The notes beneath the pieces were generated by a model. It ran no database searches. It was not told the DNA's origin and was given only the letters and a program-made list of their open reading frames with translations. Made by a program: the position numbers and the translations under genes. From Erysipelotrichaceae bacterium (lineage in GTDB: Bacteria > Bacillota_I > Bacilli_A > Erysipelotrichales > Erysipelotrichaceae), in NCBI GenBank assembly GCA_017539025.1, contig JAFYHT010000071.1, forward strand, positions 310,001 to 374,000: a stretch of 64,000 nucleotides of DNA. Reading direction: 5' to 3'. Shown in pieces: positions 8,126-15,859 of the stretch. Positions within the stretch are counted from its first letter, which is position 1. The number at the start of each line of letters is the position of its first letter.

Positions 8126-9313
8126 ATGGATCATAAAGATTATACGAGCAGCCTTCTAGAACAGGTCAGAAACAGCGTGAAGGATATCGAAACGATCGCT
8201 GAAAACGAGACTTTTGAGTTCTTTGAAAAATGCTTTCCGAAAGAAGCAGCCAAGGCTGCAGGAAATATTTTTCTGACCGGATGCGGTGACAGCTATTGTG
8301 CATCGATCGCCACCAAGCCGATCTTTGAGAATGCGGAAACTTCCACCAAGACAGGCATGGTACCGGGTATTCCGACAAGTGCCTGCCGCAACATCGATTT
8401 TTCAAGATATCAGTATACCTATACCGGATGGAATCCATTGATCGAAGACAGAAACCTTCTCTGTGCGATCTCGATCTCGGGATCTCCTGCCAGACCAAAT
8501 GAAGCGGCATTACGGATGAAGCAACATGGCGGTACAACCGTTGCCTTCACCGCCAACAAGGAAGGAAAACTTGCGGGAAATTGTGACTATGTCATTCCGA
8601 TGACCTTGCCTCAATATGATCTGGCACCGAATGTCACATCCTATTATTCATCGGTATTCTCACTGATGATGTTTGCCTTCTATATCAACAGAGTCAAGAA
8701 TTCTTTAACAGAGAAACAGGCGGAAGAAAACAGAGACAGCCTATTGAACTATGTCAGATCTTATGACGAGAAAGTCATGGACAGATTATCAAAACAGGCC
8801 TTCGATCTTGCGAAGAAATGGGAAGAAGACGGCGTCGACAATATGGACTTTATTGGTGATGGTGCAGACTATGCGACAGCCTTCTTCGGTTCTGCCAAGA
8901 TGGTCGAGGCCTTTGGAGGATTAACGACCAATGATGATTCGGAAGACTGGTGTCATATCAACTTCTTCATCAAGGACTCCGATCACATCGGTTTATTCGT
9001 GGTAGCCAACGAAGATTCTCCTGCTTTCTCCAGAGAACTGGAAACGATCAAAGTGGCATGTTCGATCAGAAAACATGTCGCAGTCATCACAGAAGCAGAT
9101 GAATCTCTGTTCCCGGAAAACGCAGTGATCTTCAAGGTACCAAAGCCGGAAGCTGTCTGGATGCATCCGCTGATGGAACATATCCCGATGGACTTCGTTG
9201 CCGGATATATCGGATGTTGGCGAGGCAGAGCTCCATTCAGGAATGGAGAGGAACCGTATTGTGAAGACGTCAATGCGGCAAGATTCCGTCAGTCCAAGAT
9301 CGAGATCATATAA
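8126..9313 (+). CDS. SIS-domain sugar-phosphate isomerase/deglycase-like protein, copy 2
   Basis: A 395-residue paralogue of the 6555 product. Shared landmarks are TGCGDSYCAS (about 50-59) in the phosphate loop, AISISGSPARPNEAAL in the position of SYSGGASRVVE, then DYATAFFGSAK and SEDWCHINFF, nearly identical to copy 1. The insert PGIPTSACRNIDFSRYQYT after the first loop is specific to this copy. The duplicated gene may have a different substrate, or the two may form a heteromer. The start ATG has AGGAGGG 6 nt upstream. It is followed by its own YjbQ gene, repeating the SIS-YjbQ order. Confidence 0.75.
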   Translation: MDHKDYTSSLLEQVRNSVKDIETIAENETFEFFEKCFPKEAAKAAGNIFLTGCGDSYCASIATKPIFENAETSTKTGMVPGIPTSACRNIDFSRYQYTYTGWNPLIEDRNLLCAISISGSPARPNEAALRMKQHGGTTVAFTANKEGKLAGNCDYVIPMTLPQYDLAPNVTSYYSSVFSLMMFAFYINRVKNSLTEKQAEENRDSLLNYVRSYDEKVMDRLSKQAFDLAKKWEEDGVDNMDFIGDGADYATAFFGSAKMVEAFGGLTTNDDSEDWCHINFFIKDSDHIGLFVVANEDSPAFSRELETIKVACSIRKHVAVITEADESLFPENAVIFKVPKPEAVWMHPLMEHIPMDFVAGYIGCWRGRAPFRNGEEPYCEDVNAARFRQSKIEII

Positions 9314-9325
9314 AGGAGAATCCTT

Positions 9326-9736
9326 ATGGCATACATGGAAACAGTAAAACTGGAAACAAAATTCGAAGGGATGCATGATGTGACCAAAGAGGTGCAGGAC
9401 GTTGTGAAAAACAGCGGCGTGGAAGAAGGGATCTGTGTCATCAACTGCAATCACACTACCGCCAGTATCATCATCACATCCTTCTGGGATAAGAGAGGTC
9501 ATATCGACTTCCAGGAAGAGTTGGACAAACTGATCCCGATGCGATTTGACTACCGTCATGATTTCGATACCCCGACCGATGCCGCCGGTCACATCAAAAG
9601 TGCGATCTGCGGAACGGCACTGACATTGATCGTCCATGAAGGAAGGGCGATGTTGGGATCATCGCAGGGAGTCGTCTTCTGCGAGTTTGACGGTCCGCGT
9701 TCCAGAAAATTCTTTGTGAAAGTAATACCTGATTAA
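9326..9736 (+). CDS. YjbQ (UPF0047) family protein, copy 2
   Basis: A 136-residue protein of the same family as 7709, closer to the canonical form. It has CNHTTASIII (H.TA.I motif), YRHDFDTPTDAAGHIKSA (H.......DA.AH..S), CGTALTLIVHEGRAMLG and EFDGPRSRKF. The conserved His residues and the DGPR.R motif are retained, so it is probably active. AAAGGAG precedes the ATG. The two YjbQ copies in the operon are clearly diverged from each other, so the duplication is not recent. Function is unproven; see copy 1. Confidence 0.88.
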   Translation: MAYMETVKLETKFEGMHDVTKEVQDVVKNSGVEEGICVINCNHTTASIIITSFWDKRGHIDFQEELDKLIPMRFDYRHDFDTPTDAAGHIKSAICGTALTLIVHEGRAMLGSSQGVVFCEFDGPRSRKFFVKVIPD

Positions 9737-9749
9737 AGGAGAGAAAACT

Positions 9750-10466
9750 ATGGCAAATGTAATAACTCAGATATACGGATGTGAAAACATCATCGATGCG
9801 CAGATCGCTGCAGCATTAGGTGCTGATCATATCGGCTGCGGAATGGGAGAAGTCAAACACCTCGGTCCGAAACAGAAGAGCTGTCTTGAAGCGAAGGCGT
9901 TCTTCGATGCCTTACCGGAAAACGTCGTAAGAGTGGGACTCACGATCGCGACAGATGTCGATGAGATCATCAATGACTTACACATCTATACACCGGATGT
10001 CTTCCATCTTTCCGGCGATATCAGAGATATCTCACCGGAGGGAGTACAAAGGATCAGGGATGCCTTCCCGGGTCTCAAGATCATGCAGGCGATCCCGGTA
10101 TTCTCCGGTGTACCTGTAGAGGAACAGTGGCCGGAAGTTGAAAAACTGATCAGAGCTTACGAGGCAACATCCGATTTCTTCCTGATCGATACCAAGGATC
10201 CGACAAGCACGATCGGTATCGGCGCGACCGGCGCGACTCACGACAGAGAGATCGACAGAAGAATCATCGAATCCACTGATGTCAAATGTATCATTGCCGG
10301 CGGTCTGGACGGTTCGAACGTCGCAGAAGCGATCCATCAGACACACCCTTATGGCGTTGACAGCTGCACGCTGACGACATATCCAAAGTTCTTACAGGAA
10401 ATCACCGGCAGGATCAAGGATCCGGTCAAGATCTGGGAATTCATCGAGGCTGCTAGAAATGCCTGA
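9750..10466 (+). CDS. TrpF-like (phosphoribosylanthranilate isomerase-related) TIM barrel
   Basis: A 238-residue barrel whose landmarks follow TrpF in order: QIYGCENIIDAQ where TrpF has KICGIT..EDA; GADHIGCGMGE; DVFHLSGD for VVQLHGDE; FFLIDTKDP for LLDT; IIAGGLDGSNVAEAI for LSGGLNPENV.EAI; and YGVDSCT for VDVSSGVE. The catalytic Asp of TrpF (LLDT) is kept, but the catalytic Cys position is Tyr and the phosphate-binding SSGVE is changed. No other trp gene is nearby. TrpF performs an Amadori rearrangement of a ribosylamine phosphate, so a related reaction on a different substrate is likely. It overlaps the next gene by 8 nt. Confidence 0.65.
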   Translation: MANVITQIYGCENIIDAQIAAALGADHIGCGMGEVKHLGPKQKSCLEAKAFFDALPENVVRVGLTIATDVDEIINDLHIYTPDVFHLSGDIRDISPEGVQRIRDAFPGLKIMQAIPVFSGVPVEEQWPEVEKLIRAYEATSDFFLIDTKDPTSTIGIGATGATHDREIDRRIIESTDVKCIIAGGLDGSNVAEAIHQTHPYGVDSCTLTTYPKFLQEITGRIKDPVKIWEFIEAARNA

Positions 10467-11436
10467 TCGCTTCGATAAAGCGATCGTCATCGGCGATGCC
10501 TGTGTCGATGTCCATATCCGATTGAATGATCTGATCGAAGGCGATCCAAATAAGACACTCGCCCACGAAACGACATTGGGAGGGACTGGTGCCGGTGCTG
10601 CTGTCATATTGAAAAGACTGGGTGTCGATACGGCCTTTCTGGGAACAGTTGGAAGCGACTATGGTGGAAGATATCTCTTAGACGGTTTCAGGAAAATGGG
10701 GATCGATACCGAAATGGTGATCGAGAAGAAAGAGCTGAATACCGTCAACGTCTTCGCTTTCGTTAATGAATCCGGTGAAAGATATCTCTGGGGCTTCCCA
10801 AGGATCGATCAGGCATATTGTGAACTGGACATGGATCTTGTGGATCTCAATAAGATCAAAACGGCATCCTGGGTCCATTCTTCCGGAATGTCTGTTCTGG
10901 CAAAGGGAAGTTTAAGAAAAGCGCTGCCTGAACTGTTCAGGATCGCTTATGAAGCAGGTGTTCCGACGTCTTTGGATCTCAACACCAGAGTAAATGATCT
11001 CTCGTTACTGGATCCCGATGCGGTGAAAGCGATCAGGGATACTCTTCCTTATGTCAGATATCTCCTGGGGTCGGCAGAAGACGAATTCGTCTCGTTCTTT
11101 CCATGTGAAGATTATAGAGACAGCGTCAGACATTTCGCATCTGATACAAGGACAGTGATCGCCAGGAACGGAAAGAAGGGTTACTTCGTGATATCCGATG
11201 GAATAGAAAAGAGTGCTCCATCCTATGATGTGGAAGTCGTCGATACGACCGGCGCAGGAGACAGTTTCAATGCCGGGATCATATGCAAGATCCTGGAAGG
11301 GAAAGATGTCTTTGAAGCCTGTGAGTTCGCCAATGCGGTATCCGCATCCAAGATCTCAAGCGTAAGCGGTGAGATCACAAAGGAAGAAGTGGAAGAATTC
11401 ATGAAAAGTGCAGTTTTAAGAAACTGTGAAGAATAG
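10459..11436 (+). CDS. PfkB-family sugar kinase
   Basis: A 325-residue kinase of the ribokinase/2-keto-3-deoxygluconate kinase group. It has AIVIGDACVDVHI at the N-terminus, GGTGAGAAVILKRLG (PfkB signature 1 region, about 41-55), FLGTVGSDYGG, a DLNTRVN strand, and intact DTTGAGDSFNAG (about 260), so the catalytic Asp is present, unlike the kinase at 5542. It likely phosphorylates ribose or a related sugar released or imported by this operon. The ATG lies inside the end of the TrpF-like gene (8-nt overlap), indicating coupling. Specificity cannot be read from the sequence. Confidence 0.85.
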   Translation: MPDRFDKAIVIGDACVDVHIRLNDLIEGDPNKTLAHETTLGGTGAGAAVILKRLGVDTAFLGTVGSDYGGRYLLDGFRKMGIDTEMVIEKKELNTVNVFAFVNESGERYLWGFPRIDQAYCELDMDLVDLNKIKTASWVHSSGMSVLAKGSLRKALPELFRIAYEAGVPTSLDLNTRVNDLSLLDPDAVKAIRDTLPYVRYLLGSAEDEFVSFFPCEDYRDSVRHFASDTRTVIARNGKKGYFVISDGIEKSAPSYDVEVVDTTGAGDSFNAGIICKILEGKDVFEACEFANAVSASKISSVSGEITKEEVEEFMKSAVLRNCEE

Positions 11437-11451
11437 AAAGAAGGATTACTT

Positions 11452-12423
11452 ATGAGAAAAGTGATACTTGATTGCGATCCGGGTCATGATGACGCTTTTG
11501 CGATCATGTTGGCAGCGGGAAATCTCGATCTGCTTGGTGTGACGACGGTCGGCGGAAACGGTTATCTGCCAAATGTCACAAGAAACGCTTTGGTCGTACT
11601 GGAGAAGATCGGAAGGACTGATGTCCCTGTCTATCCGGGACATGCGGGACCAAGCACAACGGAACTGATCACCGCTCCAAACGTTCATGGACAAAGCGGA
11701 TTGGATGGTCCTGTCGTAACAGAACCGATCAGAAAGCCGGAAACGAAACACGCAGTCGATTTCATCGTTGAAACGGTCATGAGTACCGATCATGTCACGC
11801 TTTGCGCAACAGGTCCTTTGACCAACATCGCAGCAGCACTCAACAGAGAGCCAAGGATCGCAAAAAGAGTCGATGGTTTGTATATCATGGGCGGCGGTGC
11901 CTATGCGGGCAACTGGACAGCGGCAGCCGAATTCAATATCTATGTCGATGCGGAAGCAGCCTATAAGGTATTCCACAGCGGTATGCCTATCTATATGGTC
12001 GGTGTCAATCTGACAAGACAATGTCCTGTTACCCCTGAATTCAGGGAAAGGCTGAGAAACCTGGGCAATGTTGCCGGAGTATTTGGCGCAGAGCTGCTGG
12101 ATTTCTTTGGGGATGGAAGGCATCTCCACGATCCGTGTGCGATCGCCTGGATCATCGATCCTGATATCATCACCGATGCTTACCTGCATGTTGACATCGA
12201 ACTAAACGGCACTTTGACTCGAGGTATGACAGTCACTGACCTGAGATTCCTTCAGACAGAGGTTCCGGAAAAAGATATCGATCTGGATTCGCCGTTCAGA
12301 TGGGATGATTCACCGGTGGGTTCTCCTTTCAGAGGAAAAGAGCCGAACACACATGTTGCCATGAGACTGGATTTTGAAAAGTTCTGTGATCTGGTCGCTG
12401 ATACTTTAAGCAGATATAACTGA
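11452..12423 (+). CDS. Inosine/uridine-preferring nucleoside hydrolase
   Basis: A 323-residue nucleoside hydrolase, which splits ribonucleosides into base and ribose. The Ca2+-binding N-terminal signature is DCDPGHDDAFA (residues 7-17), followed by GVTTVGGN, LCATGPLTNIAAAL, IMGGGAY, EFNIYVDAEAA (usual EFN...D.EAA) and HLHDPCA, in which the Asp completes the metal site. Length and order match RihA/RihB/YeiK-type enzymes. In context it acts on nucleosides imported by the BMP transporter and would supply ribose to the kinase encoded just upstream. AAGGA-type ribosome binding site, 15 nt after the previous stop. Confidence 0.92.
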   Translation: MRKVILDCDPGHDDAFAIMLAAGNLDLLGVTTVGGNGYLPNVTRNALVVLEKIGRTDVPVYPGHAGPSTTELITAPNVHGQSGLDGPVVTEPIRKPETKHAVDFIVETVMSTDHVTLCATGPLTNIAAALNREPRIAKRVDGLYIMGGGAYAGNWTAAAEFNIYVDAEAAYKVFHSGMPIYMVGVNLTRQCPVTPEFRERLRNLGNVAGVFGAELLDFFGDGRHLHDPCAIAWIIDPDIITDAYLHVDIELNGTLTRGMTVTDLRFLQTEVPEKDIDLDSPFRWDDSPVGSPFRGKEPNTHVAMRLDFEKFCDLVADTLSRYN

Positions 12424-12447
12424 TAATGATCGAAAGGTGGTAGGGGT

Positions 12448-13809
12448 ATGAAAAAAACGAAAATCGTATGTACGATCGGTCCCGCATCCAACAACGAAGA
12501 AACATTGAGAAAGATGATCGAGGCCGGAATGAATGTTGCGAGATTCAATTTCTCGCACGGTTCTCACGAAACACAGAAAGCTAATCTCGATCTGGTGAGA
12601 AAGGTCAGAGAAGAGATGGGCGTTCCGGTTGCGACCATGATGGATACAAAGGGTCCTGAGATCAGATTCAGGGATTTTGAAAACGGAAAGATCACCCTGG
12701 TCAAGGGACAGGAATTCACTTTGTCTCCGGAAGAATTTTTAGGTGACAGCACGAGAGGCTCCATCACTTATGCCGGTCTGGCAGGGGATGTCAAAGTCGG
12801 AAATCTGCTTCTGGTCAATGATGGCCTGATCCAGCTTGAGATCACCGGGATCCAGGGAAAAGAGATCATCACTAAAGTTCTGGTTCCGGGTGACATCGTC
12901 AACCACAAGGGTATCAATGCGCCGGGTGCTGACTTAAAGATGCCGTTTATTTCCGATCAGGATAAGAAAGACATCCTCTTTGGTATCGAACAGGATTATG
13001 ACTATATCGCTCTGTCTTTTGTCAGAACAGCCAAGGATGTCGAGGCTGTCAGGGCCATCCTTGATTTCAATGATTCCAAGATGAAGATCATCGCCAAGAT
13101 CGAATCGACACAGGGCGTTGAAAATCTGGAAGGGATCCTGGCAGCGGCAGATGGCCTGATGGTCGCCAGAGGCGATATGGGTGTCGAGCTTCCGCCGGAA
13201 CAGGTACCATATATCCAGAAGAGGATGATCGATATGACCAATGCGGCAGGTAAGATCTCGATCTGTGCAACACAGATGTTGGAATCGATGACCCACAATC
13301 CGCGTCCGACCAGAGCGGAAGTCGGAGATGTCGCCAACGCAGTCTATGAAGGAACTTCCGCAGTCATGTTGTCAGGTGAATCGGCAGCCGGTGATTATCC
13401 GTTAGAGTCCGTACAGATGATGGCTAAGATCGCCGAGGAAACGGAAAAACACATTAAGGGTGAATACAACCCGAACGACAGATCTCAGCGTTCCATCGTC
13501 GGTAAGGCAGCCTGCGACCTGGCAGATGAACTCAAGGTCGACAAGATCATCGTCTATACCGATACCGGAAGATCTCCTGGTGTCGTATCACAGATCAAGC
13601 CGATCACACCGATCATCGTCATGACCAGGAATGCGAAAGTCTACTACCAGTCAGCTCTGCTTTATGGAGTAGAACCGGTCAGGATCGCCGACATCATCGA
13701 AGAAGAAAACCTGGAGCCAAAGACCAGGGAATATATGAAGGAGGCAGGTATCCATTCCGCTGTCCTTCTCTTCGGTCATGCGATCGATTCCATCAAAGTA
13801 TTGAATTAA
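12448..13809 (+). CDS. pyk: Pyruvate kinase
   Basis: Pyruvate kinase converts phosphoenolpyruvate and ADP to pyruvate and ATP. The 453-residue chain lacks the extra C-terminal PEP-utiliser domain found in many Bacillota enzymes. Landmarks are KIVCTIGPAS at the N-terminus, ARFNFSHGSH, MMDTKGPEIR, the family signature around KIIAKIES (active-site Lys and Glu), MVARGDMGVELP, and ATQMLESM with PTRAE. It is the last gene before a strong terminator and may be read with the operon from 542, although its role is general glycolysis. An internal promoter cannot be excluded; I see no terminator in the 24-nt gap before it. Confidence 0.95.
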   Translation: MKKTKIVCTIGPASNNEETLRKMIEAGMNVARFNFSHGSHETQKANLDLVRKVREEMGVPVATMMDTKGPEIRFRDFENGKITLVKGQEFTLSPEEFLGDSTRGSITYAGLAGDVKVGNLLLVNDGLIQLEITGIQGKEIITKVLVPGDIVNHKGINAPGADLKMPFISDQDKKDILFGIEQDYDYIALSFVRTAKDVEAVRAILDFNDSKMKIIAKIESTQGVENLEGILAAADGLMVARGDMGVELPPEQVPYIQKRMIDMTNAAGKISICATQMLESMTHNPRPTRAEVGDVANAVYEGTSAVMLSGESAAGDYPLESVQMMAKIAEETEKHIKGEYNPNDRSQRSIVGKAACDLADELKVDKIIVYTDTGRSPGVVSQIKPITPIIVMTRNAKVYYQSALLYGVEPVRIADIIEEENLEPKTREYMKEAGIHSAVLLFGHAIDSIKVLN

Positions 13810-13820
13810 TACAAATAAGA

Positions 13821-13873
13821 AAATTGCACATGATGAACAGAAAACGCATCATTCATGTGCAATTTTTTATTTT
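13821..13873 (+). terminator. Strong intrinsic terminator after pyk
   Basis: AAATTGCACATGA (13821-13833) pairs perfectly with TCATGTGCAATTT (13853-13865), and a T-rich run follows. It closes the long operon. Confidence 0.92.
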
Positions 13874-13894
13874 TTACATATAAAAAAAGAAGTG

Positions 13895-13931
13895 TTGACA
13901 GCTGTTATATACTGTTATATACTGTTTATGA
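13895..13931 (+). promoter_or_regulatory. Promoter with tandem 10-bp repeats, likely GntR operator
   Basis: TTGACA (13895-13900) and TATACT (13918-13923) are separated by 17 bp, a near-consensus promoter. Across the spacer and -10 lie three direct 10-bp units, CTGTTATATA, CTGTTATATA and CTGTTTATGA (13902-13931). Repeats in helical phase over a promoter suggest an operator, presumably for the GntR protein encoded at 13942 (autoregulation, inferred). Confidence 0.8.
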
Positions 13932-13941
13932 GGTTTAGAGT

Positions 13942-14316
13942 ATGCGCATTATGATAAACAACAATTCGATGATCCCGATCTATGAACAGGTAGTAAACCA
14001 GGTAAAGGAAGAGATCATCTCCGGTGAACTGAAGGAAGGCGATATCCTGCCATCCGTCAGAGCTCTTGCGTCTGAGTTGAGGATCTCCGCTTTGACAGTC
14101 AAGAAGGCATATGACTTTCTGGAAGAAGAAGACTTTGTGACAACGGTCCACGGAAAGGGAACGTTCGTCAACGCTTCTGACAGACAGATGGCTGCAGAAG
14201 CCAGAAGGAAGTCTGCAGAAGATGATCTTCTTAAAGCGATCGAGAAAGCAGGATCTGCCGGATTAAAAAAGGAGGAGATCAGAGAATTGTTTGAGATTCT
14301 CTTGGAGGATTTATGA
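13942..14316 (+). CDS. GntR-family regulator, YtrA subgroup
   Basis: A 124-residue DNA-binding protein with the GntR winged helix at residues 8-75: MIPIYEQVVNQVKEEIISGE, ILPSVRALASELRIS, TVKKAYDFLEEE and TVHGKGTFV. The C-terminal part is only about 50 residues, lacks a ligand domain, and matches the short YtrA subgroup that controls adjacent ABC transporters. GAGG lies 8 nt before the ATG. It overlaps the ATPase gene by 4 nt (ATGA). It probably represses its own operon; in relatives the trigger is cell-envelope stress or antibiotics. Confidence 0.9.
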   Translation: MRIMINNNSMIPIYEQVVNQVKEEIISGELKEGDILPSVRALASELRISALTVKKAYDFLEEEDFVTTVHGKGTFVNASDRQMAAEARRKSAEDDLLKAIEKAGSAGLKKEEIRELFEILLEDL

Positions 14317-15158
14317 TTACGATCAAAGACCTGAAAAAGGATTATAAAGATTTCCAGCTGGATGTCTCTTTTGAAATACCGGAAGGAAGAGTCAGCGGTC
14401 TGGTCGGAAAAAACGGTGCCGGTAAAAGCACGACGATCAAATCGATACTTGGCCTGATCAGACCGGATTCGGGAGAGATAGAGGTATTTGGAAAATCACC
14501 TGATCAACTGACTTGTGCAGAAAAGGAAATGATCGGTGTTGCCATGTCTGATTCCGGATTCAGCGGATATCTGGATATCGAAATCGTGATCAAGATACTG
14601 AAGAATATGTATCACGATTTTGATGAAGGAAAATTCAGAAGACTGTGTAAGCAACAGGAACTTCCTTTGGATAAGAAGATCAAGGATTTTTCTACAGGCA
14701 TGAAGGCCAAATTACGAGTACTATCTGCATTAAGCCATAAGGCAAAGTTACTGATCATGGACGAGCCGACAGCGGGACTGGATGTGGAAGCCAGGAACGA
14801 TATCCTGGATCTGATCAGAGAATATCTGAGTGAGAATGAGGACTCTTCGATACTGATCTCATCTCATATTTCATCTGATCTGGAAGGCTTATGTGATGAT
14901 GTCTATCTCATTCATAAGGGAAAGATACTGCTTCATGAAGATACGGACAGACTCTTGAGTGAATATGGCATTCTGAAGGTTTCTGAGGAAGAATTTGAAA
15001 GGCTCGATCAGGAGCACATCATTTCCTGTCGTAAAGAAAATTACGGCTATCTGTGCTTTACCGATCAGAAACAGTATTACATGGAAAACTATCCGCAGAT
15101 CATTGTGGAAAACAGCGGGATCGATGACATGATCCTGATGATGGCGAAAGGAAGGTAG
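14313..15158 (+). CDS. ABC transporter ATP-binding protein (YtrB/BcrA-like)
   Basis: A 281-residue ATPase with one ABC domain: Walker A GKNGAGKST (about 32-40), a Q-loop replaced by GVAMSDSGFSGYLD, a signature variant FSTGMKAKLRVLSAL, and Walker B LLIMDEPTAGLD. About 60 extra residues follow the H-loop region (ISSHISSDLE). Paired with the ABC-2 permease encoded 2 nt downstream and the YtrA-type repressor, it resembles export or envelope-protection modules. The cargo is unknown. Confidence 0.9.
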   Translation: MITIKDLKKDYKDFQLDVSFEIPEGRVSGLVGKNGAGKSTTIKSILGLIRPDSGEIEVFGKSPDQLTCAEKEMIGVAMSDSGFSGYLDIEIVIKILKNMYHDFDEGKFRRLCKQQELPLDKKIKDFSTGMKAKLRVLSALSHKAKLLIMDEPTAGLDVEARNDILDLIREYLSENEDSSILISSHISSDLEGLCDDVYLIHKGKILLHEDTDRLLSEYGILKVSEEEFERLDQEHIISCRKENYGYLCFTDQKQYYMENYPQIIVENSGIDDMILMMAKGR

Positions 15159-15159
15159 T

Positions 15160-15801
15160 ATGAAAGGATTACTGATCAAAGATCTTTATCTGATATTTCA
15201 GAAGAAGACCATCCTGATGTATCTTGTCTGCTGCATGTTGATGGGATTCTCGATGGGAGTGACTTATATCGTATCTTATCTGGCGATCATCATGTGCATT
15301 TCCGGGATCGGTACGATCTCCTATGATGAACACGATAACGGATATCCTTTCCTGTTTTCTCTGCCGATCGATCGAAAGACCTATGTGAGAGAAAAATTCG
15401 TATTGTGCCTGTTTATGACATTTGTCGGAGTACTGTTTGGTGCTTTGATCATGACGATTGCTTCATTGACAGGTCTTGATGATCTGACGCTGATCGATAT
15501 CCCGCTCTACCTTCTTCCGATCTGTGCAGGACTCCTGGTGATATGTTCAACGATGATCATGATCGAGATCTGCTTTGGTGCAGAGAAGGGAAGGATCGTC
15601 ATGATGATGATCTATGGAGCAGCCATATTTGTTGTGGTATTGCTTGGAAAGACAGGCTTACTGAAGACTTCTTCGATCGCTTATTTCATCAGCATCATCC
15701 CCGTATGGCTGCTGATCGCGGGCATCGCATTATTCATCGCATTGTTTGTCTATGTGATGTATCTGCTGTGTGTCAGGAAGATGGAAAAGAAAGAATTCTG
15801 A
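15160..15801 (+). CDS. ABC-2 type permease subunit
   Basis: A 213-residue membrane protein starting MKGLLIKDLYLIFQKKTI, a common N-terminus in ABC-2 permeases of GntR-linked transporters, and followed by about six hydrophobic segments. SYDEHDNGYPFLFSLPIDRKTYV matches the extramembrane loop seen in this family ('YDE...W..Y..SLP..R..YV'). It is the partner of the ATPase encoded just upstream, in an operon of three genes closed by a hairpin at 15809. Confidence 0.85.
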   Translation: MKGLLIKDLYLIFQKKTILMYLVCCMLMGFSMGVTYIVSYLAIIMCISGIGTISYDEHDNGYPFLFSLPIDRKTYVREKFVLCLFMTFVGVLFGALIMTIASLTGLDDLTLIDIPLYLLPICAGLLVICSTMIMIEICFGAEKGRIVMMMIYGAAIFVVVLLGKTGLLKTSSIAYFISIIPVWLLIAGIALFIALFVYVMYLLCVRKMEKKEF

Positions 15802-15808
15802 GACATTG

Positions 15809-15840
15809 AAGGATATCCGAAAATCGGATATCCTTTATTT
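15809..15840 (+). terminator. Terminator of the GntR/ABC operon
   Basis: AAGGATATCCGA (15809-15820) and TCGGATATCCTT (15824-15835) form a 12-bp stem with a 3-nt loop, followed by TTTATTT. Confidence 0.9.
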
Positions 15841-15859
15841 ATAAGGATGGTTATAAATA

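Noticed and set aside
8993-9637. A 214-codon reverse-strand frame across the SIS/YjbQ junction
   Set aside because: It spans two well-supported forward genes and shows no domain.
11446-12189. A 247-codon reverse-strand frame opposite the nucleoside hydrolase
   Set aside because: The forward frame has all hydrolase motifs; the reverse translation is Ile/Asp/Cys-rich noise.
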